Of a DNA stretch of 64,000 nt, positions 39,643-49,069 are shown one piece after another. This DNA comes from Pseudooceanicola onchidii. Its GTDB lineage: Bacteria; Pseudomonadota; Alphaproteobacteria; Rhodobacterales; Rhodobacteraceae. The translations under genes and the position numbers were made by a program. The stretch is taken from NCBI RefSeq assembly GCF_004959925.1, contig NZ_SPUW01000001.1, positions 930,001 through 994,000 of the forward strand. Direction: 5' to 3'. Below the pieces are notes generated by a model. That model made no database searches and was not told the DNA's origin. It saw only the letters and a program-made list of their open reading frames with translations. Position 1 is the stretch's first letter, and every line of letters begins with the position of its first letter.

Positions 39643-41877
39643 TCAGGCGGCACTGGCACGCGGTGGCACCGGCCGCAGCAGGATCGCCGCCACCACCAGA
39701 AGGCCCACGAGGATCGCGGCATAGTGGGTCGAGATCAGCAGCAGACCGGCCACCGTCAGAGAGATCTTTTCCCACAGCGCCAGGTCCCGGCGGAACCAGC
39801 CGATATAGGCCGCCGACAGGGCCAGCACGCCGACCAGGCCCGACAGCAGCGCCGTGATGAATTCCACCCAGGTGAAGTTCACGAACAGCAGGCTGGGCGC
39901 ATAGATGAACATGAACGGCACCAGCGCCTTGCCCATGGACAGGCGGAAGGCAGTTGTGCCGGTGCTCATCGGTTCGGACCGCGCCAGGCCCGCCGCCGCA
40001 TAGGCCGCCAGCGCGACCGGCGGCGTCACATCCGCAAGAACCCCGAAGTAGAAGACGAAGAAGTGTGTCGCGATCAGCGGCACGCCGAATTCCGTCAGCG
40101 CCGGGGCGGCGATCGAGGCGAGGATGATGTAGGTCGGCGTCGTCGGGATGCCCGCGCCCATGATGATGCAGGCGATGGCCACGAAGATCAGGCCGAAGAA
40201 CAGCGCCAGGCCATTTTCCGACAGCAGACCGGTGAAATCGATGCCGATCACGAAGCCCGCCAGGTCATGCGCCAGTTCGACCACGGCGGCCGAGAACTTG
40301 AAGCCAAGGCCGGTCAGCGTCGTCATCCCCAGCAGGAAGCCGACACAGGCACAGGCGGCGCCGATGGCCAGGGCGAACTTGGCCCCGTCCTCGAACCCGC
40401 GCACCAGGCGCGGCGGCGTCAGCACCGTCGAGGTGTCCATCGAGGTATTGCCAAGCGCGCGCATCACCAGCGGCACGTAGCTGCACACGATGGTCAGGAT
40501 GATGCCCCAGAAGGCGGCCAGGAAGGGCGTGTACTGCATCAGCAGCATCGCCACCATCACGCCAAGCGGCACGAACAGGTGCCAGGACTTGGCCAGCACC
40601 GCGCCGAACTGCGGGATCTTGTCCTTGGACATGCCGGTCAGGCCCAGCTTCTTCGCCTCGAGGTGCACCATCAGCAGGATGGCGATGTAGTGGAAGGCGG
40701 CCGGGACGATCGCGATCAGGATCAGCTCGTTATAGGGCACGCCTAGCATCTCGGTCATCACGAAGGCCGAGGCCCCCATGATCGGCGGCGTGATCTGCCC
40801 CCCGCAGGAGGCCGAGGCCTCGACCGCGCCGGCAAAGCGCCCCGAGAAGCCGGATTTCTTCATCAGCGGGATCGTGAAGGCACCCGTCGTCACCGTGTTG
40901 GCGATCGGAGAGCCCGAGATCATCCCGAAGAAACCCGAGGACACGACCGACACCTTGGCCGACCCACCCGAGGCGCGGCCCGCGATGATGGTGGCAAGGT
41001 CGATGAACAGCTGCCCCAGCCCCGACATCTGCGCCAGGATCCCGAACAGAACGAAGTGGAACACGTAGGTCGCGACCACGCCGACGGCGACGCCATAGAT
41101 GCCTTCGGTGCCGACGAAGAGGTGGTTGATGATCCGCGTGATCGAATAACCCCGGTGCGCCATGATGCCCGGCAGGTAAGGCCCGGCCAGCGCGTAGATC
41201 AGGCAGCCGACGCCGATCCAGGCCAGCGTCGCGCCCATGGTGCGGCGCGTGGCCTCAAGCGTCATGATGATCGCCATGAAGCCCAGCATATAGACCGGCT
41301 CGGGCGGGTTGCCGACATTCACGATGAAGATATGTTCAAAGAAAACCGACAGATAGGCCGAGAACCCCGCGCCGGCAGCGGCAAAGATCCAGTCGCGCAG
41401 GGCGATTTTTTCGGGGTCGGCGCCCTTGCGATTGAAGGGCAGCGTCAGGAAGATCAGGCCGACCATGAGGGCGATGAAGACCGTCTTGATCCCGCTGGCG
41501 GGAAGGGCGGTCGCCAGCCCGTAAAGCAGGTAGAGGTAGAAGCCCGCGAAGATCAGCGATTCAATCCACATGCCCCGGGTCGGCACGGCGCGCTTGCGCG
41601 GGAAGACCAGGAAGATCAGGCCCATCACGAAGGCCAGGTGGATCGTGCGGTGCATCACCTCGTTCAGCAGGCCGAAGCCGGCGGTATAGACGTGGAACAG
41701 CGACAGCACGACCGACAGGATCGTGACCAGCTTGGCGGTCGGTCCGACCAGGTTCCGGAAGTTCGATTCGCTGTCGTATTCCCTGACCAGGGCTTCGACT
41801 TCGTCGGCGGTGAATTCGTGATCGCCGTCCGCCGCCGTATGGCCGCGGTTGTCGTTCGGGTTGGGCCCTTGGGTCAT
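39643..41877 (-). CDS. TRAP transporter fused permease (DctQ-DctM, TAXI type)
   Basis: A 744-residue membrane protein with some 16-18 hydrophobic helices, the fused small and large membrane subunits of TAXI-TRAP systems. The large-subunit motifs SGSPIANTVTTGAFTIP (~335-351) and ASASCGGQITPPIMG (~370-384) are diagnostic. An ~45-residue hydrophilic N-terminus precedes the first helix. It imports organic acids with Na+ or H+. Its ATG overlaps the stop of the DUF1850 gene by four bases, and the TAXI binding protein is first in the operon. Confidence 0.92.
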   Translation of the reverse strand: MTQGPNPNDNRGHTAADGDHEFTADEVEALVREYDSESNFRNLVGPTAKLVTILSVVLSLFHVYTAGFGLLNEVMHRTIHLAFVMGLIFLVFPRKRAVPTRGMWIESLIFAGFYLYLLYGLATALPASGIKTVFIALMVGLIFLTLPFNRKGADPEKIALRDWIFAAAGAGFSAYLSVFFEHIFIVNVGNPPEPVYMLGFMAIIMTLEATRRTMGATLAWIGVGCLIYALAGPYLPGIMAHRGYSITRIINHLFVGTEGIYGVAVGVVATYVFHFVLFGILAQMSGLGQLFIDLATIIAGRASGGSAKVSVVSSGFFGMISGSPIANTVTTGAFTIPLMKKSGFSGRFAGAVEASASCGGQITPPIMGASAFVMTEMLGVPYNELILIAIVPAAFHYIAILLMVHLEAKKLGLTGMSKDKIPQFGAVLAKSWHLFVPLGVMVAMLLMQYTPFLAAFWGIILTIVCSYVPLVMRALGNTSMDTSTVLTPPRLVRGFEDGAKFALAIGAACACVGFLLGMTTLTGLGFKFSAAVVELAHDLAGFVIGIDFTGLLSENGLALFFGLIFVAIACIIMGAGIPTTPTYIILASIAAPALTEFGVPLIATHFFVFYFGVLADVTPPVALAAYAAAGLARSEPMSTGTTAFRLSMGKALVPFMFIYAPSLLFVNFTWVEFITALLSGLVGVLALSAAYIGWFRRDLALWEKISLTVAGLLLISTHYAAILVGLLVVAAILLRPVPPRASAA

Positions 41878-42374
41878 TTGGATGTCTCCTCGTCGCAGGG
41901 GGCAAGGGTAAGCGCCGCATGGCCCAGATCCGCAAGCGGAAAGGCCTTGTCGGCGATATGCAGGGTGTTCTTGAATTGCGCCTGAACGCGCAGCGGGATG
42001 GGCCCTGTATGGCGCCTCATGTCAAGTATGAACTGGCCGTTTTCATGCCGCCATGCCGTCGCGTCCATGTCATTGGCGATCGACGGCAGGCCCGCGCCAT
42101 GGGCCACGAAGACCTCGCGCGTCTGGATGATCTCTCCGGTCTCGACCACGTAGCTGTCCGTGACAAGCGTGCGGGAGACGGAGTGGATGAAGCTCAGATC
42201 GAAGGTCCGGTCGTCACCGAGGGGCAGACGGGCCACGAGGGACTGGGTGCCGCGCGTTTCGGTCAGACACAGCCAGGTGGCTGCATCCGTGGCCCGCACC
42301 GGACAGGCGGGCGCAAGCAGAAGGGCGGCACAGGCCGCCCTTCCGACATGGCGCAGGGATCTGCGCCCTGCCAT
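41874..42374 (-). CDS. DUF1850 protein, TAXI-TRAP accessory
   Basis: A 166-residue exported protein with an N-terminal hydrophobic segment (~10-28). The core contains SFIHSVSRTLVTDSYVVE (~61-78) and FVAHGAGLPS, characteristic of DUF1850 proteins encoded between TAXI binding proteins and fused TRAP permeases. Its function is unknown; a role in transporter assembly is inferred from constant linkage. The ATG at 42374 overlaps the stop of the binding-protein gene, and its stop overlaps the start of the permease gene. Confidence 0.85.
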   Translation of the reverse strand: MAGRRSLRHVGRAACAALLLAPACPVRATDAATWLCLTETRGTQSLVARLPLGDDRTFDLSFIHSVSRTLVTDSYVVETGEIIQTREVFVAHGAGLPSIANDMDATAWRHENGQFILDMRRHTGPIPLRVQAQFKNTLHIADKAFPLADLGHAALTLAPCDEETSK

Positions 42375-43348
42375 TACTTGGAGATGCCTTTTTCGGCGTA
42401 GTACTTCTCGGCACCCGGGTGGACGGGGATCGACACCGATTCCAGCGCCTTCTCGACCGAGATCTGCTTGCCCATGGGGTGAACCTTGCCAAGCGTTTCG
42501 GTGTTTTCGTACAGCGCCTTGGTCACCGCGTAGATGATGTCGTCGGACACGTCCGCATGGGTCGCCCAGATCGCGCGCACGGCCAGCGTTTCGACGTCGG
42601 AATCCACACCCTTGTAGCTTTCGGCCGGAATGACCGAGTTGGCGTAGTAGGGCTGGGTTTCCTGCAGCTTGGCGATCGCCGGGCCGTTCAGCGGCACGAT
42701 GCGGATGTCGTGGCCGTTGGCCAGGTCGGTCACCGAAGAGGTCGGCAGGCCGGCGGTGATCAGCGACGCGTCGAGGTTGCCGTCCTTGATCTTGTCGACC
42801 GACTGCGCGAAGGACGAATAGTCTTCCGACACGTCTTCGCGGGTCAGGCCGTGGGCTTCCAGCAGGTCGCCCAGAAGCTGCCACTGGCCCGAACCCGGCG
42901 AACCGGAGGACACGGATTTGCCCTTGATGTCCTCGAAAGTCTCGATGCCGCTGTCGGCACGCACGACCAGCTGCACGGTTTCGGGGTAGAGCGCGCCGAT
43001 GGCCCGGATGTTGTCCAGTGCCGCACCGTCGAACTGGTTCACACCCTTGTAGGCAGCGTCGAGGATGTCGGCAGCCGCGAAGGCCGATTCAATCTCGCCA
43101 CGGCCCAGCAGCTGGGCGTTCGCAACCGAGGCGTTGCCGGTTTCGGCCGTTGCCGACAGCTTGGTGTCGGGCAGTTCGGCGGTGTTCGAGATCAGCTGCG
43201 CCAGCATCCCGCCAAGCGGGTAATAGGTGCCGCCGGTGCCGCCGGTGGCGATACCGAAGAACGTGCGACCAGCCGCAAGGGCCGAGGTCGACATCAGGGC
43301 CAGGGCGGCCGTGGACGTGCCGAGGAATTGGCGACGGGAAAAAGACAT
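42374..43348 (-). CDS. TAXI-family TRAP transporter binding protein
   Basis: A 324-residue periplasmic protein. The N-terminus SRRQFLG followed by a hydrophobic stretch looks like a Tat signal; cleavage falls near ALAAGR (~26). TAXI features are clear: FFGIATGGTGGTYYPLGGMLAQLI (~30-53), GKSVSSGSPGSGQW (~142-155) and the C-terminal VHPGAEKYY. TAXI systems take up glutamate, other amino acids or organic acids. It is divergent from hutG-hutF, so a formylated glutamate, histidine-derived or imidazole compound is a reasonable ligand guess. The divergent region of 116 bases includes TTTCAaataTGAAA at 43457-43470. Confidence 0.9.
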   Translation of the reverse strand: MSFSRRQFLGTSTAALALMSTSALAAGRTFFGIATGGTGGTYYPLGGMLAQLISNTAELPDTKLSATAETGNASVANAQLLGRGEIESAFAAADILDAAYKGVNQFDGAALDNIRAIGALYPETVQLVVRADSGIETFEDIKGKSVSSGSPGSGQWQLLGDLLEAHGLTREDVSEDYSSFAQSVDKIKDGNLDASLITAGLPTSSVTDLANGHDIRIVPLNGPAIAKLQETQPYYANSVIPAESYKGVDSDVETLAVRAIWATHADVSDDIIYAVTKALYENTETLGKVHPMGKQISVEKALESVSIPVHPGAEKYYAEKGISK

Positions 43349-43464
43349 GAAAACCTCCGTGTCTGTTATGGATCACCGCCCGGGCGGAGCCGGGGCGGGT
43401 ATCGCGGGTTTGATGGATAACTTCTTGACCCTGAGATTTTGCATGTCAATAACAGTTTTCAAAT

Positions 43465-44307
43465 ATGAAAGGCTTCGAGATGCAAGTTGGTCTGAAAGAC
43501 CCCGAAAACCGCCCGCTTTTTGAACGCATTACCGGGGACTCGCCCTTGCTGCTGCATGTGCCCCATGCCGGCACCCATGTTCCGCAAGATCTCCGTGCCG
43601 CTCTCAAACCCGAAGCTCTGGACCTGAGCGACACCGACTGGCACATGGACCGCATCGCCCGCGATCTGCTGCCCAAGGGGGCGTCTCTGATGACGGCCAC
43701 GGTCACGCGCTATGCCGCCGACCTAAACCGTCCGTCGGATGACACGCCGCTTTATACCGGGGCGACGACCGGGCTGATGTCGACGATCGATTTCGACGGC
43801 GGGCCGCTCTATCGCCCGGGTGCCGAACCGACCCCGGACCAGCAGGCCGCCCGCATCGCAACCTACTGGGATCCCTACCACGCCGCGCTGACCGCCGAGA
43901 TCGACCGCATCCGCGGCGCCCATGGCTACTGCGTGATGCTGGACCTGCATTCGATCCGCAGCCACGTCCCGCGCCTGTTCGACGGGCGCCTTCCCGATCT
44001 GAACCTCGGCAGCAACTCCGGCACCTCCTGCGCGCCGGAACTGGCCGAGGCGGCCGAGGCGGCGTTGAAGCAAAGCGACTTCAGCATGGTCCACAACGGC
44101 CGCTTCAAGGGGGGGCACATCACCCGCCACTATGGACGTCCCGACCAGAACGTTCACGTCCTGCAGATCGAGATCGCGCAGGATTGCTACATGCTGGAAG
44201 AGACCCCCTGGACCTATCTGCCAGACCGCGCCGACCGCCTGAAGGTCGCGCTGGCGCGGCTTGTCGGTGTCATGGATGCCTTCCAGCCCGAACTGGCGGG
44301 GTCGTGA
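43465..44307 (+). CDS. hutG: N-formylglutamate deformylase (HutG)
   Basis: A 280-residue N-formylglutamate amidohydrolase that splits N-formylglutamate to glutamate and formate. Family motifs include LLLHVPHAGTHVP (~28-40), TDWHMDRIA with metal/active-site residues, DLNRPSD, and MLDLHSIRS near 157. The start may be ATG 43465 or ATG 43480; neither has a strong ribosome-binding site. Its stop overlaps the hutF start (TGATG). With HutF it converts formimidoylglutamate to glutamate by the five-step histidine pathway. hutH, hutU and hutI are not in the window. Confidence 0.9.
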   Translation: MKGFEMQVGLKDPENRPLFERITGDSPLLLHVPHAGTHVPQDLRAALKPEALDLSDTDWHMDRIARDLLPKGASLMTATVTRYAADLNRPSDDTPLYTGATTGLMSTIDFDGGPLYRPGAEPTPDQQAARIATYWDPYHAALTAEIDRIRGAHGYCVMLDLHSIRSHVPRLFDGRLPDLNLGSNSGTSCAPELAEAAEAALKQSDFSMVHNGRFKGGHITRHYGRPDQNVHVLQIEIAQDCYMLEETPWTYLPDRADRLKVALARLVGVMDAFQPELAGS

Positions 44308-45722
44308 TGGGGTTCGATCTGCTGAACGGCGCGCATTTCCGCCAGGCGCTGACGCCCGAGGGCTGGGTGCGCAACCTCTCGGTCCATTTCGCGGCCGACG
44401 GTACCATCGCCAGCACCGCGCAGGACGACAATCCGGACGGTCTGCCGGTCTATGAAAATCCCGTGGTTCCCGGCATCACCGACCTGCACAGCCATGCCTT
44501 TCAATACGCCATGGCCGGCCTGTCCGAGGTGCGCCGCAATCCCGTCGACAGCTTCTGGTCCTGGCGCGACATCATGTATTTCTTCGCGCTGACCCTGTCG
44601 CCCGAGGATCTGCAGGCCATCGCCGCACGGCTCTACCTGTCGCTGCTCAAGGGCGGCTACACCGGGATCGTCGAATTCCACTACGTCCACAACGATCTGG
44701 ACGGCACGCCCTATGCCCGGCGCGAGGAACTGTCGCTCGGCATCTTCGAGGCCGCCAAGCTCACGGGGCTCGATCTGACGCATCTGCCCGTGTTCTACGC
44801 CCATTCGAACTTCGGGGGCCTCGCCCCGACCGATGGCCAGCGCCGGTTCATTCAGGATCTCGACGGGTATGCGGCGATGCTGGACAGCCTGCGCGCCCCC
44901 GCGCAAGCGGGCGGGCACACGCTTGGCATCGCGCCGCATTCCCTGCGCGCCGCCACGCCCGAGGAAATCACCCAGCTGCTCAAGCTGCGCGCCGATCTGA
45001 TCCCCGGCAGCCCCGTGCACATCCACGTCGCCGAACAGGTGAAAGAGGTCGAGGACGCCCTGGCCTGGAACGGCCGTCGTCCGGTTCAGCAACTGTTCGA
45101 CATCGCCCCGGTGGATGAGGCCTGGTGCCTGATCCACGCGACCCACCTGACGGCGTCCGAGGTCGCGATGATCGCCCATTCCGGTGCGACCGTCGGCCTG
45201 TGCCCGATGACCGAAGCCAACCTGGGCGACGGCATCTTCCGCGCCACCGACTATATCGCGCAGGGCGGCAGCTTTGGCATCGGGTCGGATTCGAACATTG
45301 CCACCTATGCGTCGCAGGAACTGCAGCAGCTGGAATACAGCCAGCGTCTGCGCGACCGTCAACGCAACGTGCTGTCGTCGATGGACACGCCCCATGTGGC
45401 CGCGAACCTCTGGTCGCGGGCGGCGCAGGGCGGGGCACGGGCGGCGGGTCGGCCGGAACAGGGCCTTGCCCCCGGCGGTCTGGCCAGCTTTGTCGAACTC
45501 ACCACGCCCGAACCCGGCGCGATGCTGCCGGTCGATCCCGAGGCCGCGCTGGATTTCCACGTCTTTGCTGGCCGGGGCTTCCACGTCGGCGACGTGGTCG
45601 TGCGCGGGCGGCGCGTGGTCACGGCGGGCCATCATCCCATGGAAAATGTGATCGTTTCGGACTATCACAAGGCCATGCAACGCGTCGCGGCACGTCTGTC
45701 GGATCGCGGAACCGTGGCCTGA
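44307..45722 (+). CDS. hutF: Formimidoylglutamate deiminase (HutF)
   Basis: A 471-residue amidohydrolase-superfamily enzyme that deaminates N-formimidoylglutamate to N-formylglutamate. Metal motifs are in place: DLHSHAFQ (~60-67), HIHVAEQ (~237-243), CLIHATHL (~274) and GSDSN (~329). The start ATG overlaps the hutG stop. A short gap of 21 bases separates it from the IclR gene downstream, suggesting one transcript of hutG, hutF and regulator. Confidence 0.92.
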   Translation: MGFDLLNGAHFRQALTPEGWVRNLSVHFAADGTIASTAQDDNPDGLPVYENPVVPGITDLHSHAFQYAMAGLSEVRRNPVDSFWSWRDIMYFFALTLSPEDLQAIAARLYLSLLKGGYTGIVEFHYVHNDLDGTPYARREELSLGIFEAAKLTGLDLTHLPVFYAHSNFGGLAPTDGQRRFIQDLDGYAAMLDSLRAPAQAGGHTLGIAPHSLRAATPEEITQLLKLRADLIPGSPVHIHVAEQVKEVEDALAWNGRRPVQQLFDIAPVDEAWCLIHATHLTASEVAMIAHSGATVGLCPMTEANLGDGIFRATDYIAQGGSFGIGSDSNIATYASQELQQLEYSQRLRDRQRNVLSSMDTPHVAANLWSRAAQGGARAAGRPEQGLAPGGLASFVELTTPEPGAMLPVDPEAALDFHVFAGRGFHVGDVVVRGRRVVTAGHHPMENVIVSDYHKAMQRVAARLSDRGTVA

Positions 45723-45743
45723 CGGGTCGGAAAGGGACGCAGC

Positions 45744-46493
45744 TTGGCCAAGGAACCGGATTACCGATCGAACTCGCTGGTGCGCGGGCTGAGCATCCTG
45801 GAATGCTTCACCGTCACCCGCCCCGAGATGATGCTGTCGGAAATCGCCGAGGCGCTGTCGATCACCAGCAGCGCCGCCTATCGGTTCGTCGTCACGCTGG
45901 AACGCGAAGGCTTCCTGGTCAAGCATGAAACCCGCTATCGGCTGGCACCCCGGGTGATGGACCTTGGGTACCGCTACCTGGCCTCGCTCGATATCTACGA
46001 CCTGGCCCGCATCCCGGCGGACCAGCTGCGCAACGACACCGGCTTTACCGCCCACGTTTCGGTGCTTGAAGGGGTCGAGATCGTCTATGTCTATCGCGCC
46101 CTGTCGGACCGATCGATGGTGTCGAACGTGCCGGTCGGGTCGCGCCTGCCGGCCTTCTCGACCACCATGGGGCGCCTGCTTCTGTCGGACCTGCCCGAGG
46201 CCGAGCTGGACCGCCGCTTCAAGGATTACACCTTCAACCCGATGAGCCCGCAGGCCCCGGCGTCCCTGGCCGACCTGAAGCCGCTGCTGAAGGAAGACCG
46301 GGCCCGTGGCTACGTCGCGCAGCGGTCGCATCTGGCCACCGGCACCTTATCGATCGCGGCACCGCTGGTGTCGCGGCACGGGCGTTACCTTGGTGCGATC
46401 AACCTGTCGGGCCACGAGATGCAGATCCAGCCGGATGACGCCCTGATCGAGCGCGTGCTGGACGCCGCGCGCGAAATCTCACGCATGCTCTGA
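45744..46493 (+). CDS. IclR-family regulator of the hut/TAXI locus
   Basis: A 249-residue IclR protein starting at a TTG (AAAGGGA upstream). The winged helix-turn-helix covers ~12-70 (LSEIAEALSITSSAAYRFV) and the effector domain ~80-245. It lies directly behind hutF and likely controls both hutG-hutF and the divergent TAXI-TRAP operon. Its 3' end overlaps the 3' end of the convergent GlxA regulator gene by 15 bases. Confidence 0.87.
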   Translation: MAKEPDYRSNSLVRGLSILECFTVTRPEMMLSEIAEALSITSSAAYRFVVTLEREGFLVKHETRYRLAPRVMDLGYRYLASLDIYDLARIPADQLRNDTGFTAHVSVLEGVEIVYVYRALSDRSMVSNVPVGSRLPAFSTTMGRLLLSDLPEAELDRRFKDYTFNPMSPQAPASLADLKPLLKEDRARGYVAQRSHLATGTLSIAAPLVSRHGRYLGAINLSGHEMQIQPDDALIERVLDAAREISRML

Positions 46494-47435
46494 CGGCCCG
46501 CTGCGCAGCGCGCGGGGGCTGTGACCGAACCGGGCCCGCACGGCATCGGACAGGTGCGATTGGGTGGCGAACCCGGCCATCTGCGCCACCTCGCTCATCG
46601 GCAGGCGGGTGCGGGTGATCAGATCCTTCGCCAGATCCAGCCGCATGCGGCGATAGACCTCGGCGACCGGCAGGCCGAGGCTCTCGGAGCTGAGCCGTTG
46701 CAGCTGCCGCACCGACACGCCGACCAGCGCCGCGATCTGCGTGACCGACAGAGGATCGGCCAGGTGCGTCTCCATCAGGTCCAGCGCAAGGCGCACCGGA
46801 TCGGGCAGGGGACCATAGCGCGCCGCCACGCCCGCCTGCTGCGGCGCCTCGGCGATCCGCACCTCGGTCTGGATGAACCAATCCGCAATGCGCCGCGCGA
46901 AGGGGCCGCCGTGATCGCGCGCGATGATCGCGTGCATCATGTCCAGCGGTGCGGTGCCGCCCGCGCAGGTGTAACGGTCGCGGTCGATGACAAACAGCCG
47001 CCGATCGACCACGGCGCCGGGGTCCTCGGCCCGCAGCGCCTCGATATGGTGCCAGTGCAGGGTGAACCGTCGCCCGCCCATCAGCCCCGCCCGCCACAGG
47101 ATCGCCGCGCCGCCCGAAATGCCGCCAAGCGCCACGCCCGCCCGGTCCATCCGGCGCAGCCAGCCCATCAGCCGCGGATCGCGCACCGCCAGGGGATCGC
47201 CCCCCGCTACGACGAAAATCAGATCGGGGCGGTCAGGTGCGTCATCAAGCGGAAGGCTGTCGAACCAGCTGCCAAGCGAGGCCCGTGCCGGCCCGCCTTC
47301 GGGTGTCAGGGTGACCGGATCGTAAAGGGTCTGGCCCGCGAACAGGTTCGCCGCCCGCAGCGGTTCAAGCGCGGCGGCGGTCGACATGAGCGCATAGCCG
47401 TCCAGCAGGACGAAGGCGAAGGTCTTGGGCGACAT
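46479..47435 (-). CDS. GlxA-family AraC-type regulator (GbdR-like)
   Basis: A 318-residue regulator with an N-terminal DJ-1/PfpI-like domain (~1-190, with FVVAGGDPL) and a C-terminal AraC HTH (~220-315: SVTQIAALVGVSVRQLQRL). This architecture is shared by GbdR, which activates glycine betaine and sarcosine catabolic genes. The ATG at 47435 is preferred; a TTG at 47471 lengthens the protein by 12 residues without a better ribosome-binding site. It is divergent from soxBDAG, so it most likely activates the sarcosine oxidase operon. Confidence 0.87.
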   Translation of the reverse strand: MSPKTFAFVLLDGYALMSTAAALEPLRAANLFAGQTLYDPVTLTPEGGPARASLGSWFDSLPLDDAPDRPDLIFVVAGGDPLAVRDPRLMGWLRRMDRAGVALGGISGGAAILWRAGLMGGRRFTLHWHHIEALRAEDPGAVVDRRLFVIDRDRYTCAGGTAPLDMMHAIIARDHGGPFARRIADWFIQTEVRIAEAPQQAGVAARYGPLPDPVRLALDLMETHLADPLSVTQIAALVGVSVRQLQRLSSESLGLPVAEVYRRMRLDLAKDLITRTRLPMSEVAQMAGFATQSHLSDAVRARFGHSPRALRSGPSEHA

Positions 47436-47529
47436 GTTCGGCACAATTTCGGAAAAGAACGGCAGATGCAAAGAAGAAATCGCCGTGCCGGGGGCGTATC
47501 ACCAAATTGACCAGCAGGAGGCGCACGGG

Positions 47530-48780
47530 ATGAAGTTTTCCGGCTTCAAAGTCATCAAGGAAGCCCTGACGGGCCACAAGGGGTGGGCACCGCTGTGGCG
47601 CGATCCCGATCCGCAACCGGCCTATGATTTCGTCATCGTCGGCGGCGGCGGCCACGGGCTGGCGACGGCCTTTCACCTGGCGGCGACCTTCGGGCAGGCG
47701 CGGATCGCTGTGCTTGAGAAAGGCTGGCTGGGCTCGGGCAACATCGGGCGCAACACGACGATCATCCGGTCGAACTACCTGCTGCCAGGCAACCAGCCCT
47801 TCTACGAATTCTCGATGAAGCTCTGGGAGAGCATGGAGCAGGACCTGAACTTCAACGCCATGGTCAGCCAGCGCGGGATCCTCAACCTGTTCCATTCCGA
47901 CGGCCAGCGCGATGCCTATCGCCGCCGGGGCAACGCGATGCACCTGTCGGGCGCCGATGCCGAACTGCTGGACCAGCAGGCCGTGCGCGCGATGTATCCC
48001 TGGCTCAACTTCGACAACGCGCGCTTTCCGATCAAGGGCGGACTGCTGCAAAGGCGCGCGGGCACGGCGCGGCACGACGGGGTGGCCTGGGGATATGCCC
48101 GCGCCGCCGACCAGCGCGGCGTCGACATCATCCAGAATTGCGAGGTCACAGGCTTTCGCATCGACCAGGGCCGCGTTCTGGGGGTCGAGACATCGCGCGG
48201 CTTCATCGGCGCCGGCAAGGTCGGCGTCGCGGTGGCCGGGTCGTCGTCGCGCGTGATGCAGATGGCCGGGATGCGCCTGCCGATCGAAAGCCACGTCCTG
48301 CAGGCCTTTGTCAGTGAAGGGCTCAAACCCGTCATCGACGGCGTCATCACCTTCGGTGCGGGACACTTCTATGTCAGCCAGTCCGACAAGGGCGGTCTGG
48401 TCTTTGGCGGCGACATCGACGGCTACAATTCCTACGCGCAGCGCGGCAACCTGCCGGTGGTCGAGGACGTGCTGGAAGGCGGCATGGCGCTGATGCCGCG
48501 CATCGGCCGCGCGCGCCTTCTGCGGTCCTGGGGCGGGGTGATGGACATGTCGATGGACGGGTCTCCGATCATCGACCGCACCCCGGTCGAAGGGCTCTAT
48601 CTGAATGCGGGCTGGTGCTACGGCGGGTTCAAGGCCACCCCGGCCTCGGGCTATGCCTTTGCCCATCTGCTGGCCACCAACACCCCGCATGAAACCGCAA
48701 CCGCCTATCGGCTGGACCGCTTCGCGCGCGGCCATGTCATCGACGAAAAGGGCGTGGGTGCCACGCCGAACCTGCATTGA
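47530..48780 (+). CDS. soxB: Sarcosine oxidase beta subunit (SoxB)
   Basis: A 416-residue flavoprotein with the dinucleotide-binding motif IVGGGGHGLATAFHLA (~34-49) and the ARHDGVAWGYARAAD segment near residue 180, whose His corresponds to the covalent FMN attachment site in heterotetrameric sarcosine oxidases. It oxidises sarcosine to glycine with transfer of the methyl carbon to folate or as formaldehyde. The ATG at 47530 follows GGAGG. It heads the soxB-D-A-G-purU operon. Confidence 0.92.
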   Translation: MKFSGFKVIKEALTGHKGWAPLWRDPDPQPAYDFVIVGGGGHGLATAFHLAATFGQARIAVLEKGWLGSGNIGRNTTIIRSNYLLPGNQPFYEFSMKLWESMEQDLNFNAMVSQRGILNLFHSDGQRDAYRRRGNAMHLSGADAELLDQQAVRAMYPWLNFDNARFPIKGGLLQRRAGTARHDGVAWGYARAADQRGVDIIQNCEVTGFRIDQGRVLGVETSRGFIGAGKVGVAVAGSSSRVMQMAGMRLPIESHVLQAFVSEGLKPVIDGVITFGAGHFYVSQSDKGGLVFGGDIDGYNSYAQRGNLPVVEDVLEGGMALMPRIGRARLLRSWGGVMDMSMDGSPIIDRTPVEGLYLNAGWCYGGFKATPASGYAFAHLLATNTPHETATAYRLDRFARGHVIDEKGVGATPNLH

Positions 48781-48787
48781 GACCGCC

Positions 48788-49069
48788 ATGCTGATCCCCC
48801 ATCCGCTTCTCGGCCTGCGTGACGCGCAGGAATTCACCTATCTCGGCGATGCCGCGCTGATCGACCGTCCTGATCCCGAGGCGGGCGAGGCCGCCTTTGC
48901 CTCCTATGTCTACGACCGCGACAACCCTGCCGGTCTGCACCGCGAGCTGTGGTTTCACGAACAGGGCGACCGGTCCTGGCTGGTCGTCACGCGCGATACC
49001 CTGACGCACGAGATCCTGGGCGCCGAACTGGCCCGGAATGTCGCCCGGACGCGGAGGGCAGGGGCATGA
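48788..49069 (+). CDS. soxD: Sarcosine oxidase delta subunit (SoxD), zinc ligands lost
   Basis: A 93-residue small subunit. The family frame is clear: an IP-x-P start, RDAQEFTYLGDA, YDRDNPAG, ELWFHEQGDRSWL and RDTLTHEI. Known SoxD proteins bind zinc with three Cys and one His (Cys6, Cys9, His59, Cys63 in Corynebacterium enzyme). Here the IPCPxCG motif reads IPHPLLG and the GCRRWF motif reads GDRSWL; only H57 is kept. The zinc site is therefore probably absent. Its stop overlaps the soxA start (ATGA). Confidence 0.85.
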   Translation: MLIPHPLLGLRDAQEFTYLGDAALIDRPDPEAGEAAFASYVYDRDNPAGLHRELWFHEQGDRSWLVVTRDTLTHEILGAELARNVARTRRAGA

